Shown: positions 1 to 7,226 of the stretch, piece by piece
Numbering within the stretch: the first letter of the stretch is position 1
How the letters are laid out: each line of letters starts with the position of its first letter
Assembly (NCBI RefSeq): GCF_028283685.1
Contig: NZ_JAPWKF010000010.1
Coordinates: forward strand, 124,001 to 188,000
Length of the DNA stretch: 64,000 nt
Source: Edaphobacter sp.
GTDB taxonomy: Bacteria > Acidobacteriota > Terriglobia > Terriglobales > Acidobacteriaceae
Direction: 5' to 3'
Notes under the pieces: generated by a model
What the model was told of the DNA's origin: nothing
Databases searched by the model: none
Seen by the model: only the letters and a program-made list of their open reading frames with translations
Translations under genes and position numbers: made by a program

Positions 1-888
1 GCGCTATGGGGACTCGTCTTCCTCGCGCCAAAGCTGGCGGCAGAGTTCAGCCCGCTGCTGCTCTGCATCGGACGCTACCTCTGCTTTGGACTCATCGCCG
101 CCGCGCTCGCCGCGCCGCGTCTCCGCTCGCTGCTCGTCCACATCCCACGACGTCAGTGGCTGAACCTGATCTGGCTCTCGCTCGCCGGCAACACCCTCTA
201 CTACATCCTTCTATCAGCGGCCGTGCAGACCGGCGGCATTGCGATGACCTCGCTCGTCATCGGCTTTCTGCCCGTCGCCGTCACCATCGTCGGCAGCCGC
301 GACGAAGGCGCAGTCCCTCTCGTCAGACTGCGATTCTCTCTGTTGCTCTGCGGTTTGGGAACCATCTGCATCGGCTGGCAGGCGCTCGCCTCCCCCGCGC
401 CGGGCGGGCGGCAGATCCTCGGCCTGCTCTGTGCCATCGGCGCCCTGGCCTCGTGGACCACCTACGCTGTCGGCAACTCCCGCTGCCTCGCCCAGCTGAA
501 GCAGGTCTCCGCGCACGACTGGAATCTCCTCACCGGAATCGTCACCGGGCTGCAGAGCCTTCTCTTGATCCCTCTCGCGCTTGTCCTCGAGAAGGCACAT
601 CACAGCTCGCAGGGTTGGGCGCGATTCGCAGCCGTCTCCCTCGGCGTCGCCGTCCTGGCCTCCATCACCGGAAACTCGCTCTGGAACAGGATGAATCGCC
701 TGTTGCCGCTCACGCTCGTCGGCCAGATGATCCTCTTCGAGACCGTCTTCGCGCTGATCTACGGCTTCCTCTGGGAGCGGCGCCTGCCGACGTTTCTGGA
801 GATCGCAGCCCTTACTCTCGTCGTGATGAGCGTGCTCACCTGCCTCGCCGCCCACCGTCAGCCGGCTATGGCCGAACACAGCGCCTGA
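1..888 (+). CDS. DMT/EamA-family transporter (5' end outside window)
   Basis: The frame is open from base 1 and ends at TGA 886-888, so the N-terminus is missing. The visible 295 residues contain serial hydrophobic segments, including stretches around LSLAGNTLYYILLSAA, MTSLVIGFLPVAVTIVG, LLCGLGTICIGWQAL and MILFETVFALIYGFLWE. The repeated helix pairs ending in an E..F...YG..W.. pattern are typical of the second EamA repeat in drug/metabolite exporters of the inner membrane. The substrate cannot be told. It converges on the next gene with 15 bp between stops. A GGAGCC/GGCTCC stem sits at the junction but has no T-tract. The family call is fairly sure; the function is open. Confidence 0.8.
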   Translation, partial: ALWGLVFLAPKLAAEFSPLLLCIGRYLCFGLIAAALAAPRLRSLLVHIPRRQWLNLIWLSLAGNTLYYILLSAAVQTGGIAMTSLVIGFLPVAVTIVGSRDEGAVPLVRLRFSLLLCGLGTICIGWQALASPAPGGRQILGLLCAIGALASWTTYAVGNSRCLAQLKQVSAHDWNLLTGIVTGLQSLLLIPLALVLEKAHHSSQGWARFAAVSLGVAVLASITGNSLWNRMNRLLPLTLVGQMILFETVFALIYGFLWERRLPTFLEIAALTLVVMSVLTCLAAHRQPAMAEHSA

Positions 889-903
889 GCGAGGAGCCAG
901 CCT

Positions 904-2355
904 CTACGGCTCCAGCACAAACTTCTTCACCGCCACCTTCGCGCCCATCCGCCCGCGCTCCGGCGCCGTCCGCATCACCACCGTAATCTCGTCGAACAGC
1001 GTGCCGTCCATCGCCGACGGCACAGGAAAACGCAGCGTCTCCTCCTGCACCTTGCCCGACGCATTCGGCCGCTGCGCGATCGGCAGCTCGCTCGACGGAA
1101 TCACCACCGTCCCCAGGTAATGCGGCGCGGCCTCAGGAGCCACCGCGTTGATCCGCGCCTTCGCCGCCGTCTTCGCATCCGCCTGCTTCTTCACCCACAG
1201 CTCCAGCGAGATCGCCCCGCTCAGCTGATCGTTGTTCTCCACCACCAGCGCCATCGCGCTGCAGCAGCCAAGATCCAGCGGCTGCGCCAGCTTCTGGTGC
1301 GCCTCCATCGTCAGCGGGTAGCGGTCGCTCGAGCTCACCTGCGTCTTCGTCGAACTGCCCCGCACCACACGCGCCGTGGGCCGCGGCTTCTTCTCCGGCC
1401 ACTTGAAGTACCAGTACTGCCCGTCGAACGGAATCTCCATCGGCTCCGCGATCTTCACGCCAAAGTGCGGCTCCAGATCGCGCTTCACCGGCGGGGCGAT
1501 AATCTTCTTCTGCATCTCCGTCAGCGGCAGCAGGATCACGCCCGTATATCCGCTGCTCGGCGCGGCGCTCTTCGCTGCAACGGGACTCTTCGTCTCGATC
1601 CCGGAAAACGGATTGGCGAAGCCGCCTCGCGTCGACACCCTCAGATACGGCAGCAGCGCAACCAGCGTCACCATAAACGCCGCCACCGCGAGGATGTTCT
1701 GTCGCCCGGTCGAAAGAATCGCCCGCGTCTCCACTCCCGCAACGCTTGGACGAGCCGCACGCCACCCCAGAACCCCCGCAAAGACTCCCGCCGCAACCGA
1801 CGACGCAATAAACCAGCGCGTCGCCACCAACGCAAACACGATGTCCAGCACCAATACCAGCACCAGCGACGGCAACAGCGCGCGAGCCAGCAGGCCCTCC
1901 TTGAAGAAAAACGGCGTCCCCGCGATGTGCGGAGCCGACTGCACACTACTCTCGGCAGCCTCCACCTCGCACTGCTTCAGAAAGACGCCCAGGCAGGCCA
2001 CGCAGATCGCTGCAGCTGCAATCATCAGCAGCGAAGAGGTCTCCACGAACAGCACCCACGCCGGAACCCACAGCGCGGCCACGCACGCCGCGCGCACCAC
2101 CGGCGTCGTCACTCTCCGCATCTTGTAAATCTTTGCGTAGATCGCGCGCACCACGGCTCCGCTCACCATCACCGCGACGAACATCAGCGACAACGCGATG
2201 AGCACCAGCCCAGTGCGCGGCATCGATCCGCGCCGCAGCCACGGCACCAGCATCTCCAGCGTCAGCCATGAAGCTCCGACGCCTGCCAGCATCGGCCAAA
2301 GCGCAACTCTTTCCAGGGAAACGTCTTCGTGGTCCAACGCATCGTGCAACGGCAT
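904..2355 (-). CDS. Multi-pass membrane protein of unknown function
   Basis: 483 residues from ATG 2355, chosen because AAAGGCGG lies 6 nt upstream; the frame stays open to 2403 but has no better ribosome site there. The N-terminal ~270 residues hold about seven hydrophobic segments (for example LALSLMFVAVMVSGAVV, LLPSLVLVLVLDIVFALVA and a helix ending in LVALLPYL). The C-terminal ~210 residues form a soluble domain rich in lysine and proline with a CC pair in 'LDLGCCSAMALVV'. I recognise no catalytic motif or named family. A palindrome TAGTCGG-AAA-CCGACTA lies 50 bp upstream at 2405-2421 and may be its operator. Only membrane location is supported. Confidence 0.7.
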   Translation of the reverse strand: MPLHDALDHEDVSLERVALWPMLAGVGASWLTLEMLVPWLRRGSMPRTGLVLIALSLMFVAVMVSGAVVRAIYAKIYKMRRVTTPVVRAACVAALWVPAWVLFVETSSLLMIAAAAICVACLGVFLKQCEVEAAESSVQSAPHIAGTPFFFKEGLLARALLPSLVLVLVLDIVFALVATRWFIASSVAAGVFAGVLGWRAARPSVAGVETRAILSTGRQNILAVAAFMVTLVALLPYLRVSTRGGFANPFSGIETKSPVAAKSAAPSSGYTGVILLPLTEMQKKIIAPPVKRDLEPHFGVKIAEPMEIPFDGQYWYFKWPEKKPRPTARVVRGSSTKTQVSSSDRYPLTMEAHQKLAQPLDLGCCSAMALVVENNDQLSGAISLELWVKKQADAKTAAKARINAVAPEAAPHYLGTVVIPSSELPIAQRPNASGKVQEETLRFPVPSAMDGTLFDEITVVMRTAPERGRMGAKVAVKKFVLEP

Positions 2356-2897
2356 ACCAACCGCCTTTCGAACGCGAGATGGGACAAGGGAAGCATCGCA
2401 CACTTAGTCGGAAACCGACTATCCCCGGGAAAATATTTTTTGCCCTCAGCCAACTCTTTCTCGATCTCCCCGAATTTTTCTTTTCACGGCACCACGGATG
2501 CAGACCAACCCAATGCATCCAATTTCCGAAGAGTGCGTTTCAGGAGAACCTCCCCAGATGTTCACCAGCCTGAACCGCGCAGCTGCACCAGACCGCACCG
2601 TCGGAACACGACCACATACGTTAGTCCGCTGACGGTGCAGTAGGCCTCGCGATTCTCAGAACCGATTGCCTTAACTTTGGCTTTCAATTTGCCGCCTGCC
2701 CAGGTTCTCTGCAGACAAATCCCTCCCATGGAGGTTTTACAGAATGGGAATGTATCGCGACACCATGCTCGGCAATGCACGCCCCGGCGTCACCACGTCG
2801 AAGGGCAAGCCCACATCTGCGAGCGCCTCAGCCGCGACGCCCAGGAGCAGGACCAGCGGGCGCTTTCGCCACGAAAATATTAAGTCGGAAAAACCCG
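2356..2897. other. Gene-poor stretch between membrane gene and rel
   Basis: 542 bp without a convincing gene. It holds the palindrome at 2405-2421, and a very good ribosome-binding site (GGAGG at 2730-2734) nine bases before ATG 2744, which opens a reading frame of basic, Ser/Ala-rich composition that would run into the 3' end of rel on the opposite strand. No tRNA or clear terminator was seen. The GGAGG is mirrored by CCTCC at 2722-2726, so it could fold into a small hairpin. Confidence 0.5.
2405..2421. promoter_or_regulatory. 17-bp palindrome, possible operator
   Basis: TAGTCGG-AAA-CCGACTA is a perfect 7-bp inverted repeat upstream of the leftward membrane-protein gene. Its half-site CCGACTAAGT resembles the CGGACTAAG of the palindrome at 5596-5609. 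The cognate regulator is not identifiable here. Confidence 0.4.
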
Positions 2898-5348
2898 CTA
2901 AATCTTCTGAACGCGATGAACCTCGCGTACCCCGGGCACGCGCCGCAGACGCTCCACCATCTTGTTCAGATGACGCACATCCACCGTCTCCACCACAAAA
3001 TCGACGATCGCCGAACCGTCGGCCTCGCCCTTAGAGTCCATGCTGCGAATGTTGGTACCGTCTTCGGAGATGATCGCCGTAAACTCCTTCAGCATGCCGG
3101 AGCGGTCGTCGCACACGATCGTCACCTTCACCGGATAGGTCTGCTGCTTCGCCGCTGATCCAGCCTCCGACGGCATCGGAGCCCACTCCACCTGGATGCG
3201 ACGGTCTGCTTCATACAACAGGTTCTGCACGTTAGGACAGCTTCTTGCGTGGACCGCCACGCCCTTGCCGCGCGTGACGTAGCCGATGATCTCTTCACCG
3301 CGAATCGGGTTACAACAACGTGCGCGGTACACCAGCAGGTCGTCCTGCCCCTCTACCTGCAGCGACTCCGAACCGCGCCCGAAGAAGACGCGCTTCACCG
3401 CGTCCGACATCTGGCCCAGCGTATTGCTGACCAGTCCAGGCTCAGCCGGTGCAGGCTCGGCGGCCATCGTCGATCCCGGCTCCAGCTTGTTCAGCACCTG
3501 CCGCGACGACAGCTTGCCGAAGCCGATCCCCGCCAGCAGTTCAGCCTCGCTCGTCAGGCCGTACTCCTGCGCCAGCTTGTCGTAGTCCGCTGTCGTGTAC
3601 TTGCCCATGGAAAGCTTGTACTTGCGCGCCTCGCGGTCCAGCAGCTTCTTGCCGATCTCCACCGCGCGCTGGCGCTGGTGTTCGTTCAGCCAGTGCTTGA
3701 TCTTGTTGCGCGCCTTCGAGCTCTTGGTGAAGCTCAGCCAGTCGCGGCTCGGCGTGTGGCCGGTCTGCGTCGAGATCTCGACGATGTCGCCGTTCTTCAG
3801 CTTCGTCCGCAGCGGAACGATGCGGCCATTCACCTTCGCGCCCGTCGTCGTGTTGCCCACCTCGGTGTGGATCGCATAGGCGAAGTCCACCGGGCTCGCG
3901 TCCTTCGGCAAAACGACGACCTTGCCCTTCGGCGTGAAGGTATAGACCTCCTCCGGGTACAGGTCGATCTTCAGCGTCGACATGAACTCGTTGGGATCGG
4001 TCATCTCGCGCTGCCACTCCACCAGCTGCCTTACCCACGCCAGCCTCTGCTCGTCCTTGGCGCTGACATTGTCGCTGGCCTTGTACTTCCAGTGCGCCGC
4101 GATGCCTTCCTCGGCGACGCGGTGCATGTCCTCCGTGCGAATCTGCACCTCGAACTGATGTCCGCCTTCGGCGATCAGCGTCGTATGCAGCGACTGGTAC
4201 ATATTCGGCCGCGGCATCGCGATGAAATCCTTGATGCGACCCGGCACCGGCCGCCAGATCGAATGCAGCAGGCCCAGCAGCGCATAACAGTCCTGCATCG
4301 TGTGCGTGATCACGCGGATCGCCAGCAGGTCATACACCTGGTCCACCGGAATCTTCTGGTCTTCCAGCTTCTGCTGAATCGAGTACAACCGCTTGATGCG
4401 CCACTCCACGCGGCCCTCGATGTGGAACTCCTTCAGCTTCGCCTCCAGCTTTTCGACGATGCCCTTCAGGAACTCTTCCCCGGCGCCGCGCAGCGCGTCC
4501 ACTTCATGCGAGACCTGCTCGTACGCGTACGGATCGGTGTAACGAAATGCCAGATCTTCCAGCTCGCCGCGCAGCTTACCCATGCCCAGCCGGTGCGCCA
4601 GCGGAGCATAGATGTCCAGCGTCTCCTTGGCGATCTTCTGCTGCTTCTCCGGCTTCAGGTGCTCCAGCGTGCGCATGTTGTGCAGCCGGTCGGCCAGCTT
4701 GATGATCACCACGCGAACGTCCGTCACCATGGCCAGCAGCATCTTGCGGATATTCTCCGCCTGGTGGTCTTCGCGATTCGCGAACTTGATCTTGTCCAGC
4801 TTCGTCACGCCTTCGACGATGTGCGCCACCTGCTCGCCGAAGCGCTGCGCAATCTCCGCCGAGGTCACGTCCGTGTCTTCGACCGCATCGTGCAGCAGAC
4901 CCGCCGCGATCGCCGTCGAATCCATCTTCAACTCGGCCAGCACCTGCCCCACCTCAAGCGGATGGATCACATACGGCTCGCCCGAGGCTCGCTTCTGCCC
5001 CTCATGCTGCTGCAGGCAGAACGCCCACGCCTTGCGAATCAGCTCAAGGTCGTCCCCGGGACGGTTCTCGTGCACCGTCTCCAGCAGCTTATGGAACTTT
5101 TCGTCGATGACCTTGACGTCTTCCGGCGCATAGCCGCTCAGGTGCGCGGCTGAGGATTCATTGGCCACGATAATCGCCCCAGGCACACTGCTCTCCGTAC
5201 CCGCCGTCTCCGCAGAGGCCGCGACAGCCGGAGCCTTCTCAGGCTCACCAGCCGTGCTCGAAACAGGGCTCTCCGGTTGAACGTCAGGTTGGTTCTTCGA
5301 CATGTGCTGCGGACCAGCCTGCGAAGAGGCCGGTTGAGCGGGTGCCAT
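2898..5348 (-). CDS. rel: Bifunctional (p)ppGpp synthetase/hydrolase (Rel/SpoT)
   Basis: 816 residues. It makes and degrades the stringent-response alarmone (p)ppGpp in the cytoplasm. Domains in order: HD hydrolase (about 110-225; YVIHPLEV and LLHDAVEDT retained, so hydrolysis should work), synthetase (about 290-420; RIKD charge motif of bifunctional Rel, MYQSLHTT), TGS (about 460-525; YTFTPKGKVVVLPK), a Cys-rich conserved segment (YRARCCNPI...SCPNV) and a C-terminal ACT domain (about 740-816). The first ~75 residues are a low-complexity Ala/Ser/Glu extension. An internal ATG at 5303 is an alternative start. A perfect TATAAT sits only five bases before ATG 5348, so the mRNA may be leaderless or translation may begin at 5303. 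Confidence 0.96.
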   Translation of the reverse strand: MAPAQPASSQAGPQHMSKNQPDVQPESPVSSTAGEPEKAPAVAASAETAGTESSVPGAIIVANESSAAHLSGYAPEDVKVIDEKFHKLLETVHENRPGDDLELIRKAWAFCLQQHEGQKRASGEPYVIHPLEVGQVLAELKMDSTAIAAGLLHDAVEDTDVTSAEIAQRFGEQVAHIVEGVTKLDKIKFANREDHQAENIRKMLLAMVTDVRVVIIKLADRLHNMRTLEHLKPEKQQKIAKETLDIYAPLAHRLGMGKLRGELEDLAFRYTDPYAYEQVSHEVDALRGAGEEFLKGIVEKLEAKLKEFHIEGRVEWRIKRLYSIQQKLEDQKIPVDQVYDLLAIRVITHTMQDCYALLGLLHSIWRPVPGRIKDFIAMPRPNMYQSLHTTLIAEGGHQFEVQIRTEDMHRVAEEGIAAHWKYKASDNVSAKDEQRLAWVRQLVEWQREMTDPNEFMSTLKIDLYPEEVYTFTPKGKVVVLPKDASPVDFAYAIHTEVGNTTTGAKVNGRIVPLRTKLKNGDIVEISTQTGHTPSRDWLSFTKSSKARNKIKHWLNEHQRQRAVEIGKKLLDREARKYKLSMGKYTTADYDKLAQEYGLTSEAELLAGIGFGKLSSRQVLNKLEPGSTMAAEPAPAEPGLVSNTLGQMSDAVKRVFFGRGSESLQVEGQDDLLVYRARCCNPIRGEEIIGYVTRGKGVAVHARSCPNVQNLLYEADRRIQVEWAPMPSEAGSAAKQQTYPVKVTIVCDDRSGMLKEFTAIISEDGTNIRSMDSKGEADGSAIVDFVVETVDVRHLNKMVERLRRVPGVREVHRVQKI

Positions 5349-5353
5349 AGCTC

Positions 5354-5359
5354 ATTATA
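5354..5359 (-). promoter_or_regulatory. Candidate -10 box of rel
   Basis: Reads TATAAT on the minus strand, five bases before the rel ATG. No convincing -35 box is visible at 16-18 bp. If used, transcription would start at or inside the first codon, giving a leaderless mRNA, or the second ATG (5303) is the real start. Confidence 0.4.
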
Positions 5360-5465
5360 GGCGGCAGCACGGCCCGCGTGCCGCACGGAGTAACCTCCAC
5401 CGTTTATCAACTTTGTCATTCCACAACTCATGAAAACTAAAGCGCCCATCGACAATCAGAGATTG

Positions 5466-5499
5466 CCATTCCGTAGCGCAGAGGACGAATCTGCTTTTC
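5466..5499. repeat. CATTCCG...ATCTGCTTTTC dispersed repeat, copy A
   Basis: Starts CCATTCCGTAG and ends AATCTGCTTTTC with a GC-rich core containing GCGCAGAGGACG. It shares both ends with the copies at 20190-20219, 41101-41150 (reverse) and 51267-51306 (reverse). Intergenic here. Confidence 0.6.
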
Positions 5500-5595
5500 T
5501 CGATCCCCCCCGGCTCAACGGCACGGCCCAACCCCCTCCCGGAAGGAACTCTCCTTCTCAACAAAAAACCTTGTTTTCCCCTTGCGCTCCATATC

Positions 5596-5660
5596 GGACT
5601 AAGTTAGTCTTACTTCATAATTCAGGGATCCCCGACCGGCTGTCTTTTGGCGAAGCGCTG
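5596..5660 (+). promoter_or_regulatory. Composite leader module: palindrome plus 24-nt conserved block
   Basis: GGACTAAGTTAGTC (5596-5609) is followed after 27 nt by a 24-nt block (5637-5660, beginning CGGCTGTCTTTTGGCG). The same two parts occur in the same order, orientation and spacing upstream of the TonB-dependent receptor that starts at 53821 (palindrome 54075-54061, block 54033-54010). A third, diverged block lies at 6719-6740. This looks like an operator/promoter followed by a conserved 5' leader RNA segment. The regulator or ligand is unknown. Confidence 0.5.
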
Positions 5661-5734
5661 GTCGTGTGGGTCCGAGATCGGCAGCCGCGACTTCCCCATC
5701 ATGCAATGGTCGCGGCGGTGAAGGATGACGGACC

Positions 5735-6361
5735 ATGAGCAACCGCACGAAGTTCAAGATGCAGCGCGCCCTCGGTATCGAGCTGCCCGGCCTGGGCAAG
5801 CCCGGCGCGCTTGAGAAGCGCAACTACCCACCCGGCCAGCACGGCAAGGCCTCCGTCCGCCGCAAGCTCTCCGAGTACGGCACCCAGCTCAAGGAAAAAC
5901 AGAAAGTCCTCTTCCACTACGGCCTCCGCGAGGAACAGCTGCGCCGCTTCGTCCGCGACGCCCGCCGCATTCAGCCCATCAACTGGGTGGAGAGCCTGAT
6001 CGGCCTGCTCGAACGCCGCCTCGACAACGTCGTCTTCCGCCTGGGCTTCGCCCGCTCCATGGCCTCGGCGCGCCAGCTGGTCTCGCACGGTCACGTCATG
6101 GTCAACGGCCGCATCCTGACCATCGGTTCAGCCGTCCTGCGCGTAGGCGACTTCGTTCGACTCACCGAGTACGCCTCCTCCATGCAGGCCACCGTCGACT
6201 CGCGCCAGAACCCGCGCCTGCCCCTGCCCGGTTACCTCCAGTTCGCCACCGAAGGCGTGACCGACCACGGCGTCGTCCGCATGCAGCCCGATTCTCAGCA
6301 CGTTCCCTTTGCCTTCGACCCTCGTCAGATCGCCGAGTACTACGCCCAGCGAGGCGTCTAG
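5735..6361 (+). CDS. rpsD: 30S ribosomal protein S4, solitary cysteine-free form
   Basis: 208 residues. S4 binds the 5' domain of 16S rRNA and starts small-subunit assembly. The match is clear: YPPGQHG, LSEYGTQLKEKQKV, LERRLDNVVFRLGF and ARQLVSHGHVMVNGR; the S4 RNA-binding fold covers about residues 88-145. The N-terminus is short and has no cysteine, so it lacks the zinc knuckle of the C+ type. The gene stands alone, whereas the housekeeping copy normally sits with rpsM, rpsK, rpoA and rplQ. That makes a second, condition-specific paralog likely (inference; the rest of the genome is not visible). Start: AAGGA nine bases before ATG. Its leader shows switch-like folds. Confidence 0.93.
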   Translation: MSNRTKFKMQRALGIELPGLGKPGALEKRNYPPGQHGKASVRRKLSEYGTQLKEKQKVLFHYGLREEQLRRFVRDARRIQPINWVESLIGLLERRLDNVVFRLGFARSMASARQLVSHGHVMVNGRILTIGSAVLRVGDFVRLTEYASSMQATVDSRQNPRLPLPGYLQFATEGVTDHGVVRMQPDSQHVPFAFDPRQIAEYYAQRGV

Positions 6362-6453
6362 CACCACGGCATTCACGGGCGGCGGGATTGTCTCCCCCGC
6401 TGCCCCGTCGAAGACACACCGCCACGCACAACCCACCCTGTTGGAGTGCCATC

Positions 6454-6684
6454 ATGTGCGATGAACAGACCGTCCACGAAACCCTCGCCACCTGCCCTGG
6501 ACTGGGCAGCATCACCGTCTGCCCCTGCGGCACCGTCAGCCTCCACGTCGGCGGCGTCTCGGTTCGGATGGAGATGACCGCCTACATGCAGGTCGCCAGA
6601 ATGTGCCACCTCGCCATGCTCTCGCTCGACAACCAGATGCGCACCGTCGCCCAGGCCATTACCACCTCGGCCGTTACGCACTGA
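6454..6684 (+). CDS. Small Cys-containing protein of unknown function (76 aa)
   Basis: Start ATG 6454 is set by GGAG seven bases upstream; the frame is open further but without a ribosome site. The product begins MCDEQTVHETLATCPG and carries CPCGTVSLHVGGVSVRM followed by an amphipathic helix (MTAYMQVARMCHLAML). The CxCG core and the following beta-rich segment could bind metal or simply be structural. It lies 92 bp behind rpsD on the same strand and may be co-transcribed. I do not recognise a named family. There is no signal peptide, so it should be cytoplasmic. Confidence 0.6.
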   Translation: MCDEQTVHETLATCPGLGSITVCPCGTVSLHVGGVSVRMEMTAYMQVARMCHLAMLSLDNQMRTVAQAITTSAVTH

Positions 6685-6794
6685 ACGTTGTCGTTTAAAG
6701 AAGAGAAGGCCCCCCGCAGCTGTCTTTTTGGCGAAGCACCGCGAGGGACCCGAGATCGGCAACCTGAAAGGCTGACGACTGTGTTCAGTATAGA

Positions 6795-7030
6795 TGCCGC
6801 CTTACGCGCATCCACGAAATTCCGCACGTCGTGCAGGTCTGCGGCCCGGGTTCTACGGCCAGACCCAGCGCGGCAGCCTCACGACGGCGCGGAATGCTCC
6901 TCCGCGAGCTCCCGCAACACCCTCCCGCCTCATCGAGCTGGCGCCCGGCCCCTGTTCCCCACCCTCCGCGACAGGCTATCGGGCGCCGGAGGCAGCAGCA
7001 CCCGCTGAGACCGTGCTGCTGCCTCTTTTT
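6795..7030 (+). ncRNA. Candidate structured non-coding RNA or structured 3' UTR
   Basis: A -10-like TATAGA lies at 6789-6794, with no good -35. Stem 1 pairs 6819-6833 with 6880-6895: ATTCCGC with GCGGAAT and CGTCGTG with CACGACG, with one small internal loop. It encloses a hairpin GGTCT..GGCC/GGCC.AGACC (6836-6846 with 6857-6865). Stem 2 pairs GGCGCCCG (6940-6947) with CGGGCGCC (6980-6987) and an inner CCTGT/ACAGG. A 13-bp terminator follows. I tested it by eye against RNase P RNA, tmRNA, 4.5S and 6S hallmarks and found no match. It could instead be the 3' UTR of the rpsD transcript. Confidence 0.4.
6989..7030 (+). terminator. Strong intrinsic terminator
   Basis: A perfect 13-bp stem (GAGGCAGCAGCAC at 6989-7001 with its complement at 7013-7025) followed by TTTTT. 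It ends a plus-strand transcript that contains no obvious gene in the preceding 300 bp. Confidence 0.8.
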
Positions 7031-7226
7031 CTCCTCCAACCTCTCCATCGCAGGCTCGATGCTTCGCCGTCTCCTGGAACACCGTTCCTCACGGCACCAG
7101 CAAACAAAGCCGACTGGCGATAAGCCTGCTTATCGGTACCAATCTGGGCTAGACGCCCACGTGGCAAGACAAGTAAGCGGGAGCAGCAGGAGAGGCACGC
7201 TGGAACATGCAACTTCCTCCTGTTTC

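Larger units (their letters stand above)
5349..5734. other. Long leader region before the S4 gene
   Basis: 386 bp between divergent rel and rpsD. From left to right it holds the rel -10 box, a CATTCCG-type repeat (5466-5499), a palindrome GACTAA-G-TTAGTC (5597-5609), a -10-like CATAAT (5616-5621), a 24-nt block (5637-5660) repeated exactly at 54010-54033, and a perfect 8-bp hairpin (5684-5691 with 5709-5716) just before the ribosome site AAGGA of rpsD. The helix 5637-5644/5680-5687 and the 5684-5716 hairpin overlap and cannot form together, which is the layout of a switch. Confidence 0.55.
6685..7226. other. Gene-free stretch with structured RNA signature
   Basis: 542 bp between the 76-aa gene and the convergent LamG-like gene. 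The left part holds a diverged copy of the leader block (6719-6740 plus CCGAGATCGGCAACC at 6750-6764). The middle holds nested GC-rich stems and the right part an intrinsic terminator at 6989-7030. Short open frames on both strands here have arginine/proline-rich, protein-unlike composition. Beyond 7031 I see nothing. Confidence 0.55.

Noticed and set aside
3249..5153. 634-aa open frame antisense to rel
   Set aside because: Codon-bias shadow in GC-rich DNA; Arg/Leu/His-rich product without any motif, fully covered by a certain gene.
6795..7030. 6S RNA, RNase P RNA, tmRNA or 4.5S RNA
   Set aside because: None of the hallmark sequences (for example the GGAAAGTCC-type P4 motif or the GGAA-capped SRP hairpin) were found on either strand.
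6785..7048. Minus-strand 87-aa frame in the structured region
   Set aside because: Formed by stem sequences; no ribosome site; plus-strand terminator argues for an RNA on the other strand.
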